Positions 27,275 through 36,569 are shown, numbered from the stretch's first letter. The stretch is 64,000 nucleotides of DNA from Solibacillus sp. FSL R7-0682 (GCF_038005985.1 NZ_JBBOUI010000001.1:231501-295500); one strand, 5' to 3'. The notes: a model not told the origin generated them from the letters alone. Program-made: numbers and translations.

Positions 27275-28217
27275 TACAAAGCTAATAATACTAGCAGTTA
27301 TTGCATTGATTTTTATGGCGTTATTTGCCTTTTATAACATTCAAGGTGGCTTCAGTTATGCCTTTCCAAAACGATTGGAACGACTATTTGCGATGGTTAT
27401 TACAGGTACAGCCATTGCATTTGCAACTGTCATATTCCAAACAGTTACACACAATCGCTTATTAACCCCTTCTATGATGGGTGTAGACTCAATGTATGAG
27501 GTCGTACAAACTGTTATTTATTTTACAGCTGGTTCAGCCTCGATTTTTGTAGTGAGTCGTTATTTAAACTTCGGAACAGCCATTTTTGCAATGGTTTTAT
27601 TCGCCTTATTACTTTATCGATTCCTATTCCGAGCAGATAAATACCCAATCTTCCTCTTATTATTAGCGGGAATGATTATTGGTACACTTTTAGGAAGTTT
27701 AGTAACCTTTATGCAAGTTTTAATTGATCCAGTCGAGTACGAAAGTTTACAAGGGCGTCTATTTGCAAGCTTTATGAACGTAAAAACGGAACTATTGCTT
27801 ATTGCAGTCGTAATCTTAGGGCTAGCGTTTATTTACGGCTATCGTTTATTACGTGATTTAGATGTAATGTCACTTGGACGCGATAACGCCATTAATTTAG
27901 GTGTGAATTATGATAAAATTGTGCTAAAAGTATTAATTTTATCTTCTGTTTTAATTGCTGTTTCAACTGCACTTGTTGGACCAGTAACGTTTTTAGGGTT
28001 AATAGTATCAAATTTAGCGTATCAATATTTAGCTACGTACAAGCATTCAGTTTTAATTATTGGTGCGAGTTTAATTAGTATTATTGCATTAGTCGGTGGA
28101 CAGTTCCTTGTACAGCATATCTTCCATTTAAATACAACAATTAGTGTCGTGATTAATTTTGTGGGTGGTATTTACTTTATTTACTTATTACTAAAAGAAA
28201 GTAGGAGAGCAGGATGA
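27261..28217 (+). CDS. yclO: Iron-siderophore ABC permease (YclO/FatC type)
   Basis: A 318-residue FecCD-family permease. It has an N-terminal helix followed by RLERLFAMVITGTAIAFATVIFQTVTHNRLL with the family's T(H)N pattern, and VTFLGLIVSNLAYQYLATYK near the C terminus, which forms the ATPase contact. It is the second half of the heterodimeric channel with the upstream permease. Its start lies inside the end of that gene, and its own end overlaps the ATPase start by 4 bases (ATGA), so all three should be translated in coupled fashion. Confidence 0.88.
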   Translation: MRKNSTKLIILAVIALIFMALFAFYNIQGGFSYAFPKRLERLFAMVITGTAIAFATVIFQTVTHNRLLTPSMMGVDSMYEVVQTVIYFTAGSASIFVVSRYLNFGTAIFAMVLFALLLYRFLFRADKYPIFLLLLAGMIIGTLLGSLVTFMQVLIDPVEYESLQGRLFASFMNVKTELLLIAVVILGLAFIYGYRLLRDLDVMSLGRDNAINLGVNYDKIVLKVLILSSVLIAVSTALVGPVTFLGLIVSNLAYQYLATYKHSVLIIGASLISIIALVGGQFLVQHIFHLNTTISVVINFVGGIYFIYLLLKESRRAG

Positions 28218-28981
28218 TTGAAATAAAAGGACTTTCTAAAAGCTTTGGGAAAAAACCAGTTGTTGAAAATGTCACGTTACAAATTCAGCCAAAAGCCATT
28301 ACTTCATTCATCGGTCCTAATGGTGCAGGTAAATCTACGTTATTATCGATGGTGAGTCGTCTATTAGATGCAGATACTGGCGAAGTTTTTTTAGATCAAA
28401 CGGACGTTAAAAAAATGAAATCCGATGCATTTGCAAAACGTGTTGCAATTTTAAAACAGGCAAATCATTTAAATATACGTTTAACAGTTCGTGAACTTGT
28501 ATCATTTGGTCGTTATCCGTATTCAAAAGGTCGTTTAAATGCAGAGGATGAAAAAATTGTCGATCAAGCTTTAGAATATATGAACTTAGAGGACATGCAA
28601 GATAAGTTTTTAGATGAGCTATCAGGCGGTCAAAAGCAGCGTGCGTTTATTTCTATGGTCATCGCACAGGATACAGAATATATTTTGTTAGATGAGCCAT
28701 TAAACAACTTAGATATGAAACACTCGGTTCAAATTATGAAAATTTTGCGCAAGCTTGTGGATGAGTTAGGGAAAACGGTTGTAATTGTGCTACATGATAT
28801 TAACTTTGCTTCAGTATACTCAGATCGAATTGTTGCTTTAAAAGATGGCCGTCTAGTAAAAGATGGCCCAACGAATGAAATTATTAATTCAGAAGCTTTA
28901 CGTGATGTATACGATATGCATATACCAGTTCAAGAGCAGGATGGTTGTCGAATTTGTGTGTATTTTAACTCTCACACATAA
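28214..28981 (+). CDS. yclP: Iron-siderophore ABC ATPase (YclP/FatE type)
   Basis: A 255-residue ATPase. Walker A is GPNGAGKST near residues 34-42, the signature is LSGGQKQR, and Walker B is YILLDEPLNNLD. The D-loop and switch His (VLHDINFAS) are intact. The Q-loop reads ILKQ. It belongs to the FepC/FhuC branch that energises siderophore uptake. The C-terminal end has Cys residues (GCRICVYF) that are unusual but of unknown meaning. A hairpin at about 28989-29022 and a separate promoter intervene before the binding-protein gene. Confidence 0.92.
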   Translation: MIEIKGLSKSFGKKPVVENVTLQIQPKAITSFIGPNGAGKSTLLSMVSRLLDADTGEVFLDQTDVKKMKSDAFAKRVAILKQANHLNIRLTVRELVSFGRYPYSKGRLNAEDEKIVDQALEYMNLEDMQDKFLDELSGGQKQRAFISMVIAQDTEYILLDEPLNNLDMKHSVQIMKILRKLVDELGKTVVIVLHDINFASVYSDRIVALKDGRLVKDGPTNEIINSEALRDVYDMHIPVQEQDGCRICVYFNSHT

Positions 28982-28987
28982 TGGTTA

Positions 28988-29027
28988 GGAAATGTATAAC
29001 TAGTTATTACATATACATTTCTTTCCT
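28988..29027 (+). terminator. Hairpin between ATPase and binding-protein genes
   Basis: GAAATGTAT pairs with ATACATTTC across a loop that itself contains the 12-base palindrome ATAACTAGTTAT. The tail CTTTCCTTAATTT is only moderately T-rich, so read-through is possible. Confidence 0.5.
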
Positions 29028-29036
29028 TAATTTAAA

Positions 29037-29051
29037 TGAGAATGAAAATTA
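29037..29051 (+). promoter_or_regulatory. Upstream Fur-like box of yclQ-like gene
   Basis: TGAGAATGAAAATTA, with the left half matching 6 of 7 and a weaker right half, lies just upstream of the -35 of the promoter at 29067. Confidence 0.4.
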
Positions 29052-29066
29052 ATTTCGTGAAATTAA

Positions 29067-29095
29067 TTGACAACATTAAACAGTTAGATTAGAAT
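29067..29095 (+). promoter_or_regulatory. Promoter of the siderophore-binding protein gene
   Basis: TTGACA (29067-29072), 17-base spacer, TAGAAT (29090-29095). It gives the binding-protein gene its own transcript besides any read-through from the operon promoter. Confidence 0.75.
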
Positions 29096-29108
29096 AACGT
29101 TAGCTTAA

Positions 29109-29123
29109 TGAAAACGATTATCA
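29109..29123 (+). promoter_or_regulatory. Fur box downstream of the yclQ-like promoter
   Basis: TGAAAACGATTATCA matches the 7-1-7 Fur consensus at 12 of 14 positions. It sits 13 bases after the -10, nearly the same offset as at the operon promoter (14). It overlaps an 8-pair hairpin (ATCACTCT at 29120-29127 with AGAGTGAT at 29133-29140) that precedes the SD AGGAGGAG. Confidence 0.7.
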
Positions 29124-29164
29124 CTCTCGTTTAGAGTGATGCAAATTAGGAGGAGAAAGAAATA

Positions 29165-30208
29165 ATGAAAAAGTGGAAATTTTTAACTGCTGCAGCTTTA
29201 ACATTAATGTTAGCGGCGTGTGGTTCAGATGAAGAAACATCAACTGCAGGTGACACAAATGAACCTGCTGAAACAGAGCAAACAACAGGATCAGAAGTAG
29301 CAGAAGCGCCAGTATTCCCTATGACAGTTTCTTCATTATCTGCTGAGCGTGAAGGCGAAGATGGAAAAAAACAAGTATTTGAAGATGTAACTTTCGATAA
29401 AATGCCAGAGAATATTGTTGTATTCGATTATGGTTTCTTAGATACATTAGATGCATTAGGTGTTGAAGGGATTGTAGGTATCGCTGCAAACGGCGGTAAA
29501 GGTAACTTCCCAGAGCACTTAAAAGAAAAATATTTAACTGACTCAGTAGCTGACGTTGGTACATTAAAAGCAATCGACTTTGAAAAAGTAGCAGCTGCAA
29601 ATCCAGATGCAATCTTTATTTCTGGACGCCAAACTCAATTCTATGAAGAATTAAAAGAAATTACACCAAATGTAGTTTTCATCGGTTCTGATAACCAAAA
29701 TTACATTGATGCTGTTTATGAAACAGTTGATTTAGCGGCTGATATCTTCGGTAAACAAGAAAAAGCGGAAGAGTTAAAAGCAAACTTACAAGCTAAAGTT
29801 GACGAAGTAAAAGCAAAAGCAGGTAACTACGAGAACGCTTTAGTAGCAATGTATAACGACAAAAAAATCTCTGGATTTGATAACGGTGCAGATTCTCGCT
29901 TTGCATATGTATACAATGACTTTGGCTTCAAACCAGCAACAACTGATATCAAAGCTTCAGCTCACGGTTCAGACTTCTCTTATGAGTCGATCCTTTCTGT
30001 AGACCCAGAAGTATTATTAGTAATCGACCGTACAGCTTCTGACGTAGAGACAATCAAAGCTGACATCGAAAACGATATCATCAAAAAAACTCGCGCTTAC
30101 AAAGAAGGTAAAATCGTATACTTAGACGGAGTTAACTGGTACTTCTCTTCAAACGGTGTAACAACTGAAGCGGATAAATTAGATGAGATTCTAAACGAAT
30201 TAAAATAA
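29165..30208 (+). CDS. yclQ: Siderophore-binding lipoprotein (YclQ/FatB type)
   Basis: A 347-residue exported protein with a lipoprotein signal: basic MKKWK, hydrophobic core, lipobox LAAC with Cys19. An acidic Thr/Glu-rich linker (about 20-45) joins it to a class III (PeriBP/TroA-like) binding fold, with VFDYGFLDTLDALGVEGIVG at the first strand and a long helix later. B. subtilis YclQ binds petrobactin and its photoproduct. It has its own promoter and Fur-like box, giving more binding protein than membrane components, which is a common arrangement. Codon use is like its neighbours. The ligand is inferred. Confidence 0.9.
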   Translation: MKKWKFLTAAALTLMLAACGSDEETSTAGDTNEPAETEQTTGSEVAEAPVFPMTVSSLSAEREGEDGKKQVFEDVTFDKMPENIVVFDYGFLDTLDALGVEGIVGIAANGGKGNFPEHLKEKYLTDSVADVGTLKAIDFEKVAAANPDAIFISGRQTQFYEELKEITPNVVFIGSDNQNYIDAVYETVDLAADIFGKQEKAEELKANLQAKVDEVKAKAGNYENALVAMYNDKKISGFDNGADSRFAYVYNDFGFKPATTDIKASAHGSDFSYESILSVDPEVLLVIDRTASDVETIKADIENDIIKKTRAYKEGKIVYLDGVNWYFSSNGVTTEADKLDEILNELK

Positions 30209-30221
30209 TTCAATGAATATG

Positions 30222-30253
30222 GAGCATGTCTCACGGGAGGCATGCTCTTTTTT
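30222..30253 (+). terminator. Terminator after yclQ-like gene
   Basis: GAGCATG (30222-30228) pairs with CATGCTC (30241-30247), followed by TTTTTT. Confidence 0.85.
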
Positions 30254-30272
30254 AATAAAAGGAGCTGGTTAT

Positions 30273-30605
30273 ATGTTCGTACAAATTCGTAAATGGATTG
30301 TAACTGAAGGCAATTCACAAAAAATTATTGAGCGCTTTAGCAAAAAGCCAGATCAAGGACCATCTTTATTAGAACAACGTGAAGGATTTATTAGTCGTGA
30401 GCTACTAGTAAAAAATGTCCGCCGTGGTGAAGAAGAAGTTATAATGATCATCCGCTGGGACTCTGAGGAGGCATGGAAAGCTTGGGAAAAAAGCCCTGAG
30501 CATATTGCTGGTCATAAAGCTAAAATTAAAGAGCATGGTGGAAAGCCACCAAAACCAGAGTTCGTCATTTCAATGGAACATGGAAATTATACAGTAGTAG
30601 AATGA
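30273..30605 (+). CDS. hmoA: Heme-degrading monooxygenase, HmoA-like (ABM domain)
   Basis: A 110-residue protein. The ATG at 30273 (MFVQIRKWIVTEG) is 9 bases after AAGGAG, downstream of the terminator hairpin, so the longer frame starting in that hairpin is rejected. The antibiotic-biosynthesis-monooxygenase fold is seen: FVQIRKW, QREGFISRELL, VIMIIRWDSEEAWKAWEKSPEHIAGHK. The WxxxxAWxxWxxSxxHxxxH pattern with its His is that of HmoA/IsdG-like heme oxygenases, which open heme to release iron. It follows the iron-siderophore genes, fitting an iron-acquisition cluster. Heme activity itself is inferred from the motif. Confidence 0.8.
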   Translation: MFVQIRKWIVTEGNSQKIIERFSKKPDQGPSLLEQREGFISRELLVKNVRRGEEEVIMIIRWDSEEAWKAWEKSPEHIAGHKAKIKEHGGKPPKPEFVISMEHGNYTVVE

Positions 30606-30645
30606 GCTCGTGTATAGTAGGGTAAGAAAAGGTAGATAAATAATA

Positions 30646-30687
30646 AAGTTGTTCACTTAACCATCTAGTTAAAGGAACAACTTTTTT
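30646..30687 (+). terminator. Terminator after heme monooxygenase gene
   Basis: AAGTTGTTC (30646-30654) pairs with GAACAACTT (30675-30683), with an inner CTTAAC/GTTAAAG stem and a T tail. Confidence 0.85.
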
Positions 30688-30762
30688 ATGTTTAAAAAAG
30701 CTCCCTTTTTCATATATAAGTGATAATAAGATGAAAAAGAGTATATGTGAGGAGAAATGTAA

Positions 30763-31374
30763 ATGAAAAAATGGGCATATCCGTTAGCTCTAGCTACCTT
30801 TTTTATTTTTATAGGTATCGCATTGAACATTAACAATCCGTCGTTTCTTTCATTTGATGATAAGATGGCATCTCTTTTAAGGGGCAACTCATTTTTCCTT
30901 GTTTTTCATCATCTTGGGGAGCCCAAATTTATCGTAGCTGTAGCAATTGTGATGTCGATCTATTTATGGGTTCGAAAAAGAAATTACCGAGGGATGCTAC
31001 TCATCATTTTAACATTTGCTGTAGGGAATTCACTGAATCAATCATTAAAACTATATTTTGCACGACCAAGACCAGAAATAATTGATCAATTAACATCCTT
31101 TAGTTTCCCCTCCGGACATTCACAAATGAGCATACTTTACTTGCTGACGCTAGCGTATTTATTTTCTGAAATGCTATCAAACAAGAAGAAAATTAGAATC
31201 CTCTGGATTGCCGCCATTTTGTTAGTTTGCTTTATAGGCTTGTCACGCATAGCAGGTGATCGTCACTTTGCTACGGACGTAATTGCAGGGTGGAGCATAG
31301 GCTATACATGGTTTATCATTTGTATTTTATGGTATGAATCAAGAAAACGAGCGTTTAATAATATGAGCTCCTAA
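30763..31374 (+). CDS. PAP2-family membrane phosphatase
   Basis: A 203-residue protein with six transmembrane helices and SD GAGGAG. All three phosphatase motifs are present: KLYFARPRP (KX6RP), FPSGH (PSGH) and SRIAGDRHFATD (SRX5HX3D). These face the outer membrane surface. The family hydrolyses undecaprenyl pyrophosphate, phosphatidylglycerol phosphate or phosphatidate. BcrC and PgpB are the nearest characterised types, and the choice between them cannot be made here. The stop codon lies within the terminator stem. Confidence 0.88.
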   Translation: MKKWAYPLALATFFIFIGIALNINNPSFLSFDDKMASLLRGNSFFLVFHHLGEPKFIVAVAIVMSIYLWVRKRNYRGMLLIILTFAVGNSLNQSLKLYFARPRPEIIDQLTSFSFPSGHSQMSILYLLTLAYLFSEMLSNKKKIRILWIAAILLVCFIGLSRIAGDRHFATDVIAGWSIGYTWFIICILWYESRKRAFNNMSS

Positions 31375-31395
31375 ATAGGAAGGAGTTCATTTTTT
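31363..31395 (+). terminator. Terminator overlapping PAP2 stop codon
   Basis: ATGAGCTCCT (31363-31372) pairs with AGGAGTTCAT (31381-31390), followed by TTTTT. The PAP2 stop codon is at the stem edge. Confidence 0.82.
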
Positions 31396-31443
31396 AAGCT
31401 AAAAGTTGGTTTCTGACATAAGATGTTACTTGACTAAAAAAAT

Positions 31444-31472
31444 TTGTCCAAGGGAAACAAATGATTTATAAT
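31444..31472 (+). promoter_or_regulatory. Promoter of zupT
   Basis: TTGTCC (31444-31449), a 17-base spacer, TATAAT (31467-31472), about 35 bases before the start codon. No clear Zur or MntR operator was recognised nearby. Confidence 0.6.
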
Positions 31473-31506
31473 CAGAGTAATAGTTATAAGAAAAAGGGAG
31501 AATTGT

Positions 31507-32328
31507 ATGGATGAAAATGTTTTATTAGCACTTGGCCTTACATTATTTGCAGGGCTTGCTACAGGGATTGGTAGTTTAATTGCCTTTTTCACAACTCGTA
31601 CAAATAAAAAGTTTTTGTCAATTGCATTAGGCTTTTCAGCGGGTGTCATGATATATGTGTCATTAATAGAGATTTTTGTGAAAGCAAAGGATGCTTTGAC
31701 AAATGTTCATGGTGAAACAAAAGGATATTGGTTAACATTGGCTGGCTTCTTTGGAGGGATGTTGTTGATTGCTCTAATTGATCGTTTCATTCCAAAGGGC
31801 AATAATCCTCATGAAGTAAAGTCTGTAGAGGATGTTCAGAAGGCACAAATGCAAAGCAACGATGAGATAGAAGCGGATCGTTTGATGAAGATGGGATTAT
31901 TTACTGCATTAGCTATTGCTATACACAACTTCCCGGAAGGTATCGCGACCTTTATGTCTGTTATACAAGATCCAAGCGTTGGTATCGCTATAGCAATTGC
32001 TGTAGCAATTCACAATATCCCTGAAGGTATTGCAGTAGCTATTCCAATTTTCTACGCAACAGGGAAGCGTATGAAGGCTTTTAAATGGTCATTCGCTTCT
32101 GGATTATCAGAACCTCTAGGTGCACTAATTGCTTATTTAATATTAATGCAATTTATGACAGATACCCTGTTTGGTGTTGTTTTTGCAGGGGTAGCAGGTA
32201 TTATGGTCTTTATTTCTATTGATGAACTGTTGCCGGCAGCTAAAAAATACGATGAGGCGCACTCTTCAATATATGGTTTAGTTGCTGGTATGGCCGTGAT
32301 GGCAATTAGTCTAGTGTTATTAATTTAA
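31507..32328 (+). CDS. zupT: ZIP-family divalent metal transporter ZupT
   Basis: A 273-residue protein with about eight helices and SD AAGGGAG. The ZupT signatures are clear: HNFPEGIATF and, repeated 30 residues on, HNIPEGIAVA, which form the binuclear metal site, and the GLSEPLGA motif in helix VII. The charged variable loop lies around residues 100-135. ZupT imports Zn(II) and also Mn, Fe or Co without ATP. It sits in a window rich in metal genes but is not in an operon with them. A clear promoter lies directly upstream. Confidence 0.93.
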   Translation: MDENVLLALGLTLFAGLATGIGSLIAFFTTRTNKKFLSIALGFSAGVMIYVSLIEIFVKAKDALTNVHGETKGYWLTLAGFFGGMLLIALIDRFIPKGNNPHEVKSVEDVQKAQMQSNDEIEADRLMKMGLFTALAIAIHNFPEGIATFMSVIQDPSVGIAIAIAVAIHNIPEGIAVAIPIFYATGKRMKAFKWSFASGLSEPLGALIAYLILMQFMTDTLFGVVFAGVAGIMVFISIDELLPAAKKYDEAHSSIYGLVAGMAVMAISLVLLI

Positions 32329-32335
32329 TGATTAA

Positions 32336-32368
32336 AAAGGAGCTTTCCATCGGGAGGCTCCTTTTGTT
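32336..32368 (+). terminator. Terminator after zupT
   Basis: AAAGGAGC (32336-32343) pairs with GCTCCTTT (32357-32364), then a short T tract; convergent with the following minus-strand gene. Confidence 0.75.
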
Positions 32369-32379
32369 ATGAATTTCAA

Positions 32380-33027
32380 TTATGAAGCGGTCGTTACATT
32401 TTCAGAAGCAACCGTAAAGCTTTGATTATGATGTTCATTGTTTTCGATTTCATCAAGTAATGCAACTGCAAAGTCAGCATAACTAATATAACTATTAAAT
32501 TGAGAATTTACTAAAAGTCGACCTTCACCTTTAAGATAATGTCCAGTACGAGGACCATCTGAATCAAACATTGCAGACGGAATCATATATGTCCAATGAA
32601 TAGATGAGTTTTCGAGGTCTTCTAAACATTGAAGCTGTGCTTTTGCATTTGGGATTAGTTCTTTTGGGTAGTCTTTGTGATCCATTAATCGTTTCGTTTG
32701 CTCCTTATCTAAATAAAGGCATCCTGGGCTCCCAATACCAATTATTTTTTTGGAGGTGTTTTCTAATAAAGAAATGAAATGTTGCCCTGCGGATATGTGT
32801 AAGTGTTCCTCCCCTGTTGGAGGAGCAAAGGCATTAATAATAATATCAAATGGCGTAAGCTGATCTTTTGTCAAAGTAAATAAATCCGATTCAATGACGG
32901 GAATGTCCGAAATTTGTAGAATTGATTTATTTTTCACTATAGCTGTTACATCTAAGTTGCGCATTATGGCCTCTCTTAAAATATGTGTACCTGCTTTCCC
33001 AGCAGCTCCAATTACTGCAAGTTTCAT
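32380..33027 (-). CDS. NAD(P)-binding oxidoreductase, atypical SDR/NmrA-like
   Basis: A 215-residue protein. The N-terminal Rossmann motif is VIGAAGKAGTHI (GxxGxxG). A second SPGCLYLD segment lies at the Ser/Tyr catalytic region of SDR_a5-type proteins. The family (COG2910, YwnB-like) contains flavin reductase and biliverdin-reductase-B-type enzymes and regulators. No clear YxxxK is visible, so catalysis is uncertain. The gene is monocistronic and separated from thrB by a terminator. Confidence 0.72.
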   Translation of the reverse strand: MKLAVIGAAGKAGTHILREAIMRNLDVTAIVKNKSILQISDIPVIESDLFTLTKDQLTPFDIIINAFAPPTGEEHLHISAGQHFISLLENTSKKIIGIGSPGCLYLDKEQTKRLMDHKDYPKELIPNAKAQLQCLEDLENSSIHWTYMIPSAMFDSDGPRTGHYLKGEGRLLVNSQFNSYISYADFAVALLDEIENNEHHNQSFTVASENVTTAS

Positions 33028-33117
33028 AAATATTACCCCTTTCTAACAGTAGAAAATATAATATACCCTTAAATTGACTAAAGTATGCGTGTTGAAAGTG
33101 GAGAAGAAAAAAGATGA

Positions 33118-33162
33118 GGAAAAAAACACCCGATGAAAGTATGAGGAAACACTTTCGTCGGG
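33118..33162 (-). terminator. Terminator after thrB
   Basis: On the minus strand, CCCGACGAAAGT pairs with ACTTTCATCGGG (33129-33162 on plus), followed by TGTTTTTTT. Confidence 0.88.
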
Positions 33163-33171
33163 CAGGATAAA

Positions 33172-34071
33172 TTAAATAACAGTTACAGTGGAGCCAATTG
33201 GATCGGCTTTTGTTAATACGATTTGATGTGCAGGAAACTGATTTTTCATTGAAACTACAAATTGTTCAGCGATGTCATTCGGTACAATTGAAATTAAAGT
33301 TGGACCAGCTCCACTTAAGGCAGTTCCAAATGCACCCGCTTTTTTAGCTGCTTCATGAATTTCTTTATAATCAGGAATAAGTTGAGAACGATAAGGCTCA
33401 TGGAAAAGATCTGCTTCCATATAACGACCAATTCGCTCAAAGTCTTTAGCAATTAATGATGCTGCAAGCATATTGGCATGAGCACTTGCTCGAACAGCAT
33501 AGCCTCGCTCAAATTGGGCAGGTAATACACTACGAGATTCTGCTGTTTTCAGTTCTACATTTGGAATAAATACTACGAATGCCGCTTCGACTTCTGCAAT
33601 ATGGATTGTATCAACAATACCTTCTTCATCCATTGAAGATACAGTTAATCCTCCTAATACAGAGGCAGTCGCGTTATCAGGATGTCCTTCAATTTGAGAG
33701 GAAATATTCAGCTTATCTTGTGTCGATAAGTTTAAATCACCTAAAATATTCGCTAATTCAATTGCTGCAACAATTGCAGCTGCACTGCTTCCAAGACCAC
33801 GAGCTAGCGGTAGTTCACTTGTCATTTCTACTTTACAAGGACGTAATGTGACATTAAATTTTTCGCCAACTTGTTGGGCAATTTTATAAATTAAATGAGT
33901 TTCTACCGTTGTATCTGCTGGGACATTTTCTCCAAGATGAATAAATTCCCACTCATTTTGCAAAGATATGTCTAACGTTAAATAAAGTGAAAGTCCAAGT
34001 CCGATCGAGTCAAATCCAGGTCCTAAATTTGCCGTACTTCCAGGGACTTTGATTTGCCATTTACTGCTCAT
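33172..34071 (-). CDS. thrB: Homoserine kinase
   Basis: A 299-residue GHMP kinase. The start is ATG at 34071, overlapping the thrC stop by 4 bases (ATGA). The N-terminal [19 protein letters not shown] motif and the ATP-binding [16 protein letters not shown] (GHMP motif 2) are intact. The C-terminal [16 protein letters not shown] motif closes the active site. It phosphorylates L-homoserine to O-phosphohomoserine for threonine synthase. The homoserine dehydrogenase gene hom, which precedes thrC-thrB in B. subtilis, is absent from this cluster and must be elsewhere. Confidence 0.95.
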   Translation of the reverse strand: MSSKWQIKVPGSTANLGPGFDSIGLGLSLYLTLDISLQNEWEFIHLGENVPADTTVETHLIYKIAQQVGEKFNVTLRPCKVEMTSELPLARGLGSSAAAIVAAIELANILGDLNLSTQDKLNISSQIEGHPDNATASVLGGLTVSSMDEEGIVDTIHIAEVEAAFVVFIPNVELKTAESRSVLPAQFERGYAVRASAHANMLAASLIAKDFERIGRYMEADLFHEPYRSQLIPDYKEIHEAAKKAGAFGTALSGAGPTLISIVPNDIAEQFVVSMKNQFPAHQIVLTKADPIGSTVTVI

Positions 34072-35126
34072 AGATTGAAAACGCCTTCGATATAGTTGCG
34101 AATTTCTTCTTCATCATTTTTTAATGAGACAAGATCAACAGTAGATACGTTCATTGCAGTGTCAGGATCTTTAAGACCGTTACCTGTAAATACTGTTACA
34201 ACTCGGCTACCTGGAGCAATTTTTCCTGCTTTAACAGATTTAATTACACCAGCTAATGATGCAGCTGATCCAGGCTCTACGAAAATGCCCTCTTTACCAG
34301 CAATTAATTGGTAGGCTGCTAAAATTTCTTCATCTGTTACTGAATCAATAATACCGCCGGACTCGTCACGAGCTGCCTCAGCAAATTTCCAACTTGCTGG
34401 GTTACCGATTCGGATTGCTGTTGCTACTGTTTCTGGATTCGCAATTGGTTCGCCTTTTACGATAGCAGCAGCACCTTCTGCTTCAAAGCCATACATTTTT
34501 GGTAGACCACATTGCTTAACATCATTATATTCTTTAAAACCTTTCCAATATGCAGTAATATTTCCGGCATTACCTACAGGGATGCATAAATAATCAGGTG
34601 CATGACCAAGTTGATCTACAATTTCAAATGCCGCAGTTTTTTGACCTTCAATACGGTAAGGGTTGACTGAATTTACAAGAGCAATAGGCGTAGTTTCACC
34701 AATTTTACGAACAATATTTAAGGCGTCATCAAAGTTGCCGTCGATCTCGATAATTTTAGCGCCATACATGCAAGCTTGTGCTAACTTTCCAAGAGCAACT
34801 TTGCCTTTTGGAATTACAACGATGGATTGAATACCAGCACGTGTCGCATAGGCTGCAGCCGCTGCCGATGTGTTTCCTGTAGAAGCGCAGATAACGACTT
34901 TTGAGCCATCTTCAATCGCTTTTGCTACAGCAAAAACCATCCCACGGTCTTTAAATGAACCAGTTGGGTTTGCGCCTTCAATTTTGCCGTATAATTCAAT
35001 GCCAAGCTCCTTTGATAAATTCACTAAAGGAATTAACGGTGTGTTCCCTTCATTTAAAGATAATGCAGGTGTATTTTCTGTTACAGGTAAATATTGTTTA
35101 TATTCTTCGATGAGACCTTTCCACAT
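34068..35126 (-). CDS. thrC: Threonine synthase
   Basis: A 352-residue PLP enzyme. The ATG at 35126 with an upstream AAAGGAG is preferred to frames extending to 35180, and the opening [14 protein letters not shown] matches the family. The PLP lysine is in GSFKDRGM near residue 60, and [19 protein letters not shown] binds the phosphate of the substrate. It converts O-phosphohomoserine to threonine. It is first in the two-gene thrC-thrB operon, with a 4-base overlap. Confidence 0.95.
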   Translation of the reverse strand: MWKGLIEEYKQYLPVTENTPALSLNEGNTPLIPLVNLSKELGIELYGKIEGANPTGSFKDRGMVFAVAKAIEDGSKVVICASTGNTSAAAAAYATRAGIQSIVVIPKGKVALGKLAQACMYGAKIIEIDGNFDDALNIVRKIGETTPIALVNSVNPYRIEGQKTAAFEIVDQLGHAPDYLCIPVGNAGNITAYWKGFKEYNDVKQCGLPKMYGFEAEGAAAIVKGEPIANPETVATAIRIGNPASWKFAEAARDESGGIIDSVTDEEILAAYQLIAGKEGIFVEPGSAASLAGVIKSVKAGKIAPGSRVVTVFTGNGLKDPDTAMNVSTVDLVSLKNDEEEIRNYIEGVFNL

Positions 35127-35336
35127 AGACAATTTAGCTCCTTTTGTTCTCGCTAGATGAACAGTTGTTTTTATATACAAGACATTTTAAACCTATGTGC
35201 CATCTATTTCAATAGGGAAAGGTAAATTGTCTAAACTATTAGATAAATAAAATTGTAGTTGTCACAGTTAAAAAACAAATGTATGATAATTAACGTTAAG
35301 TCAGGTGTAAAGACAGATGGAAGGCGGAGGGGTAAA

Positions 35337-36569
35337 GTGGGTCAAGGTAAAAGTGAAAATCAACCGATTTCACGTAATAAATTATTAGGCGTAGCCGGTG
35401 TAGGTTGGATGTTTGATGCAATGGATGTCGGAATTCTTTCTTTTGTCATTGCCGCGTTAGCCGTTGATTGGGGATTAAATAGTAGTCAAATGGGATGGAT
35501 CGGTAGTGTAAACTCGATTGGTATGGCAGTAGGGGCATTACTATTTGGCGTACTTGCAGATAAAGTTGGTCGAAAACAAATTTTCATGTGGACGTTAATT
35601 TTATTTTCAGTAGCAAGTGGATTATCTGCATTAACAACCACTTTAGCTGCGTTTTTAATATTGCGCTTCTTCATCGGTATGGGACTTGGTGGTGAGCTAC
35701 CTGTCGCATCTACATTAGTATCAGAGAGTGTAAAAGCAGAAGAACGCGGTCGCGTCGTTGTTTTACTTGAAAGCTTTTGGGCAGCTGGTTGGTTAATTGC
35801 AGCAATTATTTCGTACTTTGTTATACCGGCGGATTTCTGGCCAATTGAAGGGTGGCGTGTGGCATTAATTATTACAGCAATTCCCGCATTTTATGCGATC
35901 TATATTCGAATGAAATTACCAGATTCCCCACAATTTGCAGTGAAAGCGGAGTCAAAACAGCGTTCAGTTTTTCAAAATATAAAGGAAGTTTGGTCGAAAA
36001 AATATGCGCGCTCCACGTTCATGCTTTGGGTTTTATGGTTTGCGGTAGTATTTTCATATTATGGAATGTTCTTATGGCTACCAAGTGTAATGGTTGGAAA
36101 AGGATTCGACCTAATTACAAGTTTTAAATATGTTTTAATCATGACCCTTGCACAATTACCAGGTTATTTCACAGCAGCTTGGTTTATTGAGAAATTTGGA
36201 CGTAAATTTGTATTAGTAACGTATTTATTAGGAACTGCAGCAAGTGCCTTCGTATTTGGTAGTGCAGAAACAATGGCTGTTTTATTAGTGTCAGGGATGC
36301 TTTTGTCGTTCTTTAATTTAGGGGCTTGGGGTGCCTTATACGCCTATACACCAGAGCAATACCCGGCAATTGTACGCGGGACGGGTGCAGGAATGGCTGC
36401 TGCTGTTGGTCGGGTTGGAGGGATTTTTGGTCCACTCTTAGTTGGTACGATGTTAACAAAAGGTTATGATATTAGCGTTGTATTCACAGTATTCTGTGTA
36501 GCAATTGTTATAGGAGTAACTGCTGTTATCTTTTTAGGAAAAGAAACAAAACAAACAGAATTACAATAA
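35337..36569 (+). CDS. MFS transporter, niacin-permease-like (NiaP/YceI type)
   Basis: A 410-residue protein with 12 helices. The GTG at 35337 is used because GGAGGGG precedes it closely; the ATG at 35259 has no site. The segment LGVAGVGWMFDAMDVGILSF resembles the NiaP/YceI opening from memory. MFS motif A appears as GVLADKVGRKQIF and again as EKFGRKFVLV. An Asp pair in FDAMDVG is typical of the sugar/acid-transport branch. The leader near 35303-35316 reads GGTGTAAAGACA, faintly like a NiaR operator, a weak hint of niacin control. The substrate remains unproven; other aromatic acids are possible. Confidence 0.75.
   Translation: MGQGKSENQPISRNKLLGVAGVGWMFDAMDVGILSFVIAALAVDWGLNSSQMGWIGSVNSIGMAVGALLFGVLADKVGRKQIFMWTLILFSVASGLSALTTTLAAFLILRFFIGMGLGGELPVASTLVSESVKAEERGRVVVLLESFWAAGWLIAAIISYFVIPADFWPIEGWRVALIITAIPAFYAIYIRMKLPDSPQFAVKAESKQRSVFQNIKEVWSKKYARSTFMLWVLWFAVVFSYYGMFLWLPSVMVGKGFDLITSFKYVLIMTLAQLPGYFTAAWFIEKFGRKFVLVTYLLGTAASAFVFGSAETMAVLLVSGMLLSFFNLGAWGALYAYTPEQYPAIVRGTGAGMAAAVGRVGGIFGPLLVGTMLTKGYDISVVFTVFCVAIVIGVTAVIFLGKETKQTELQ

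Noticed and set aside
30213-30272. 20-residue N-terminal extension of the heme monooxygenase
   Set aside because: It would be translated through the terminator hairpin. The SD AAGGAG is correctly placed for the ATG at 30273.
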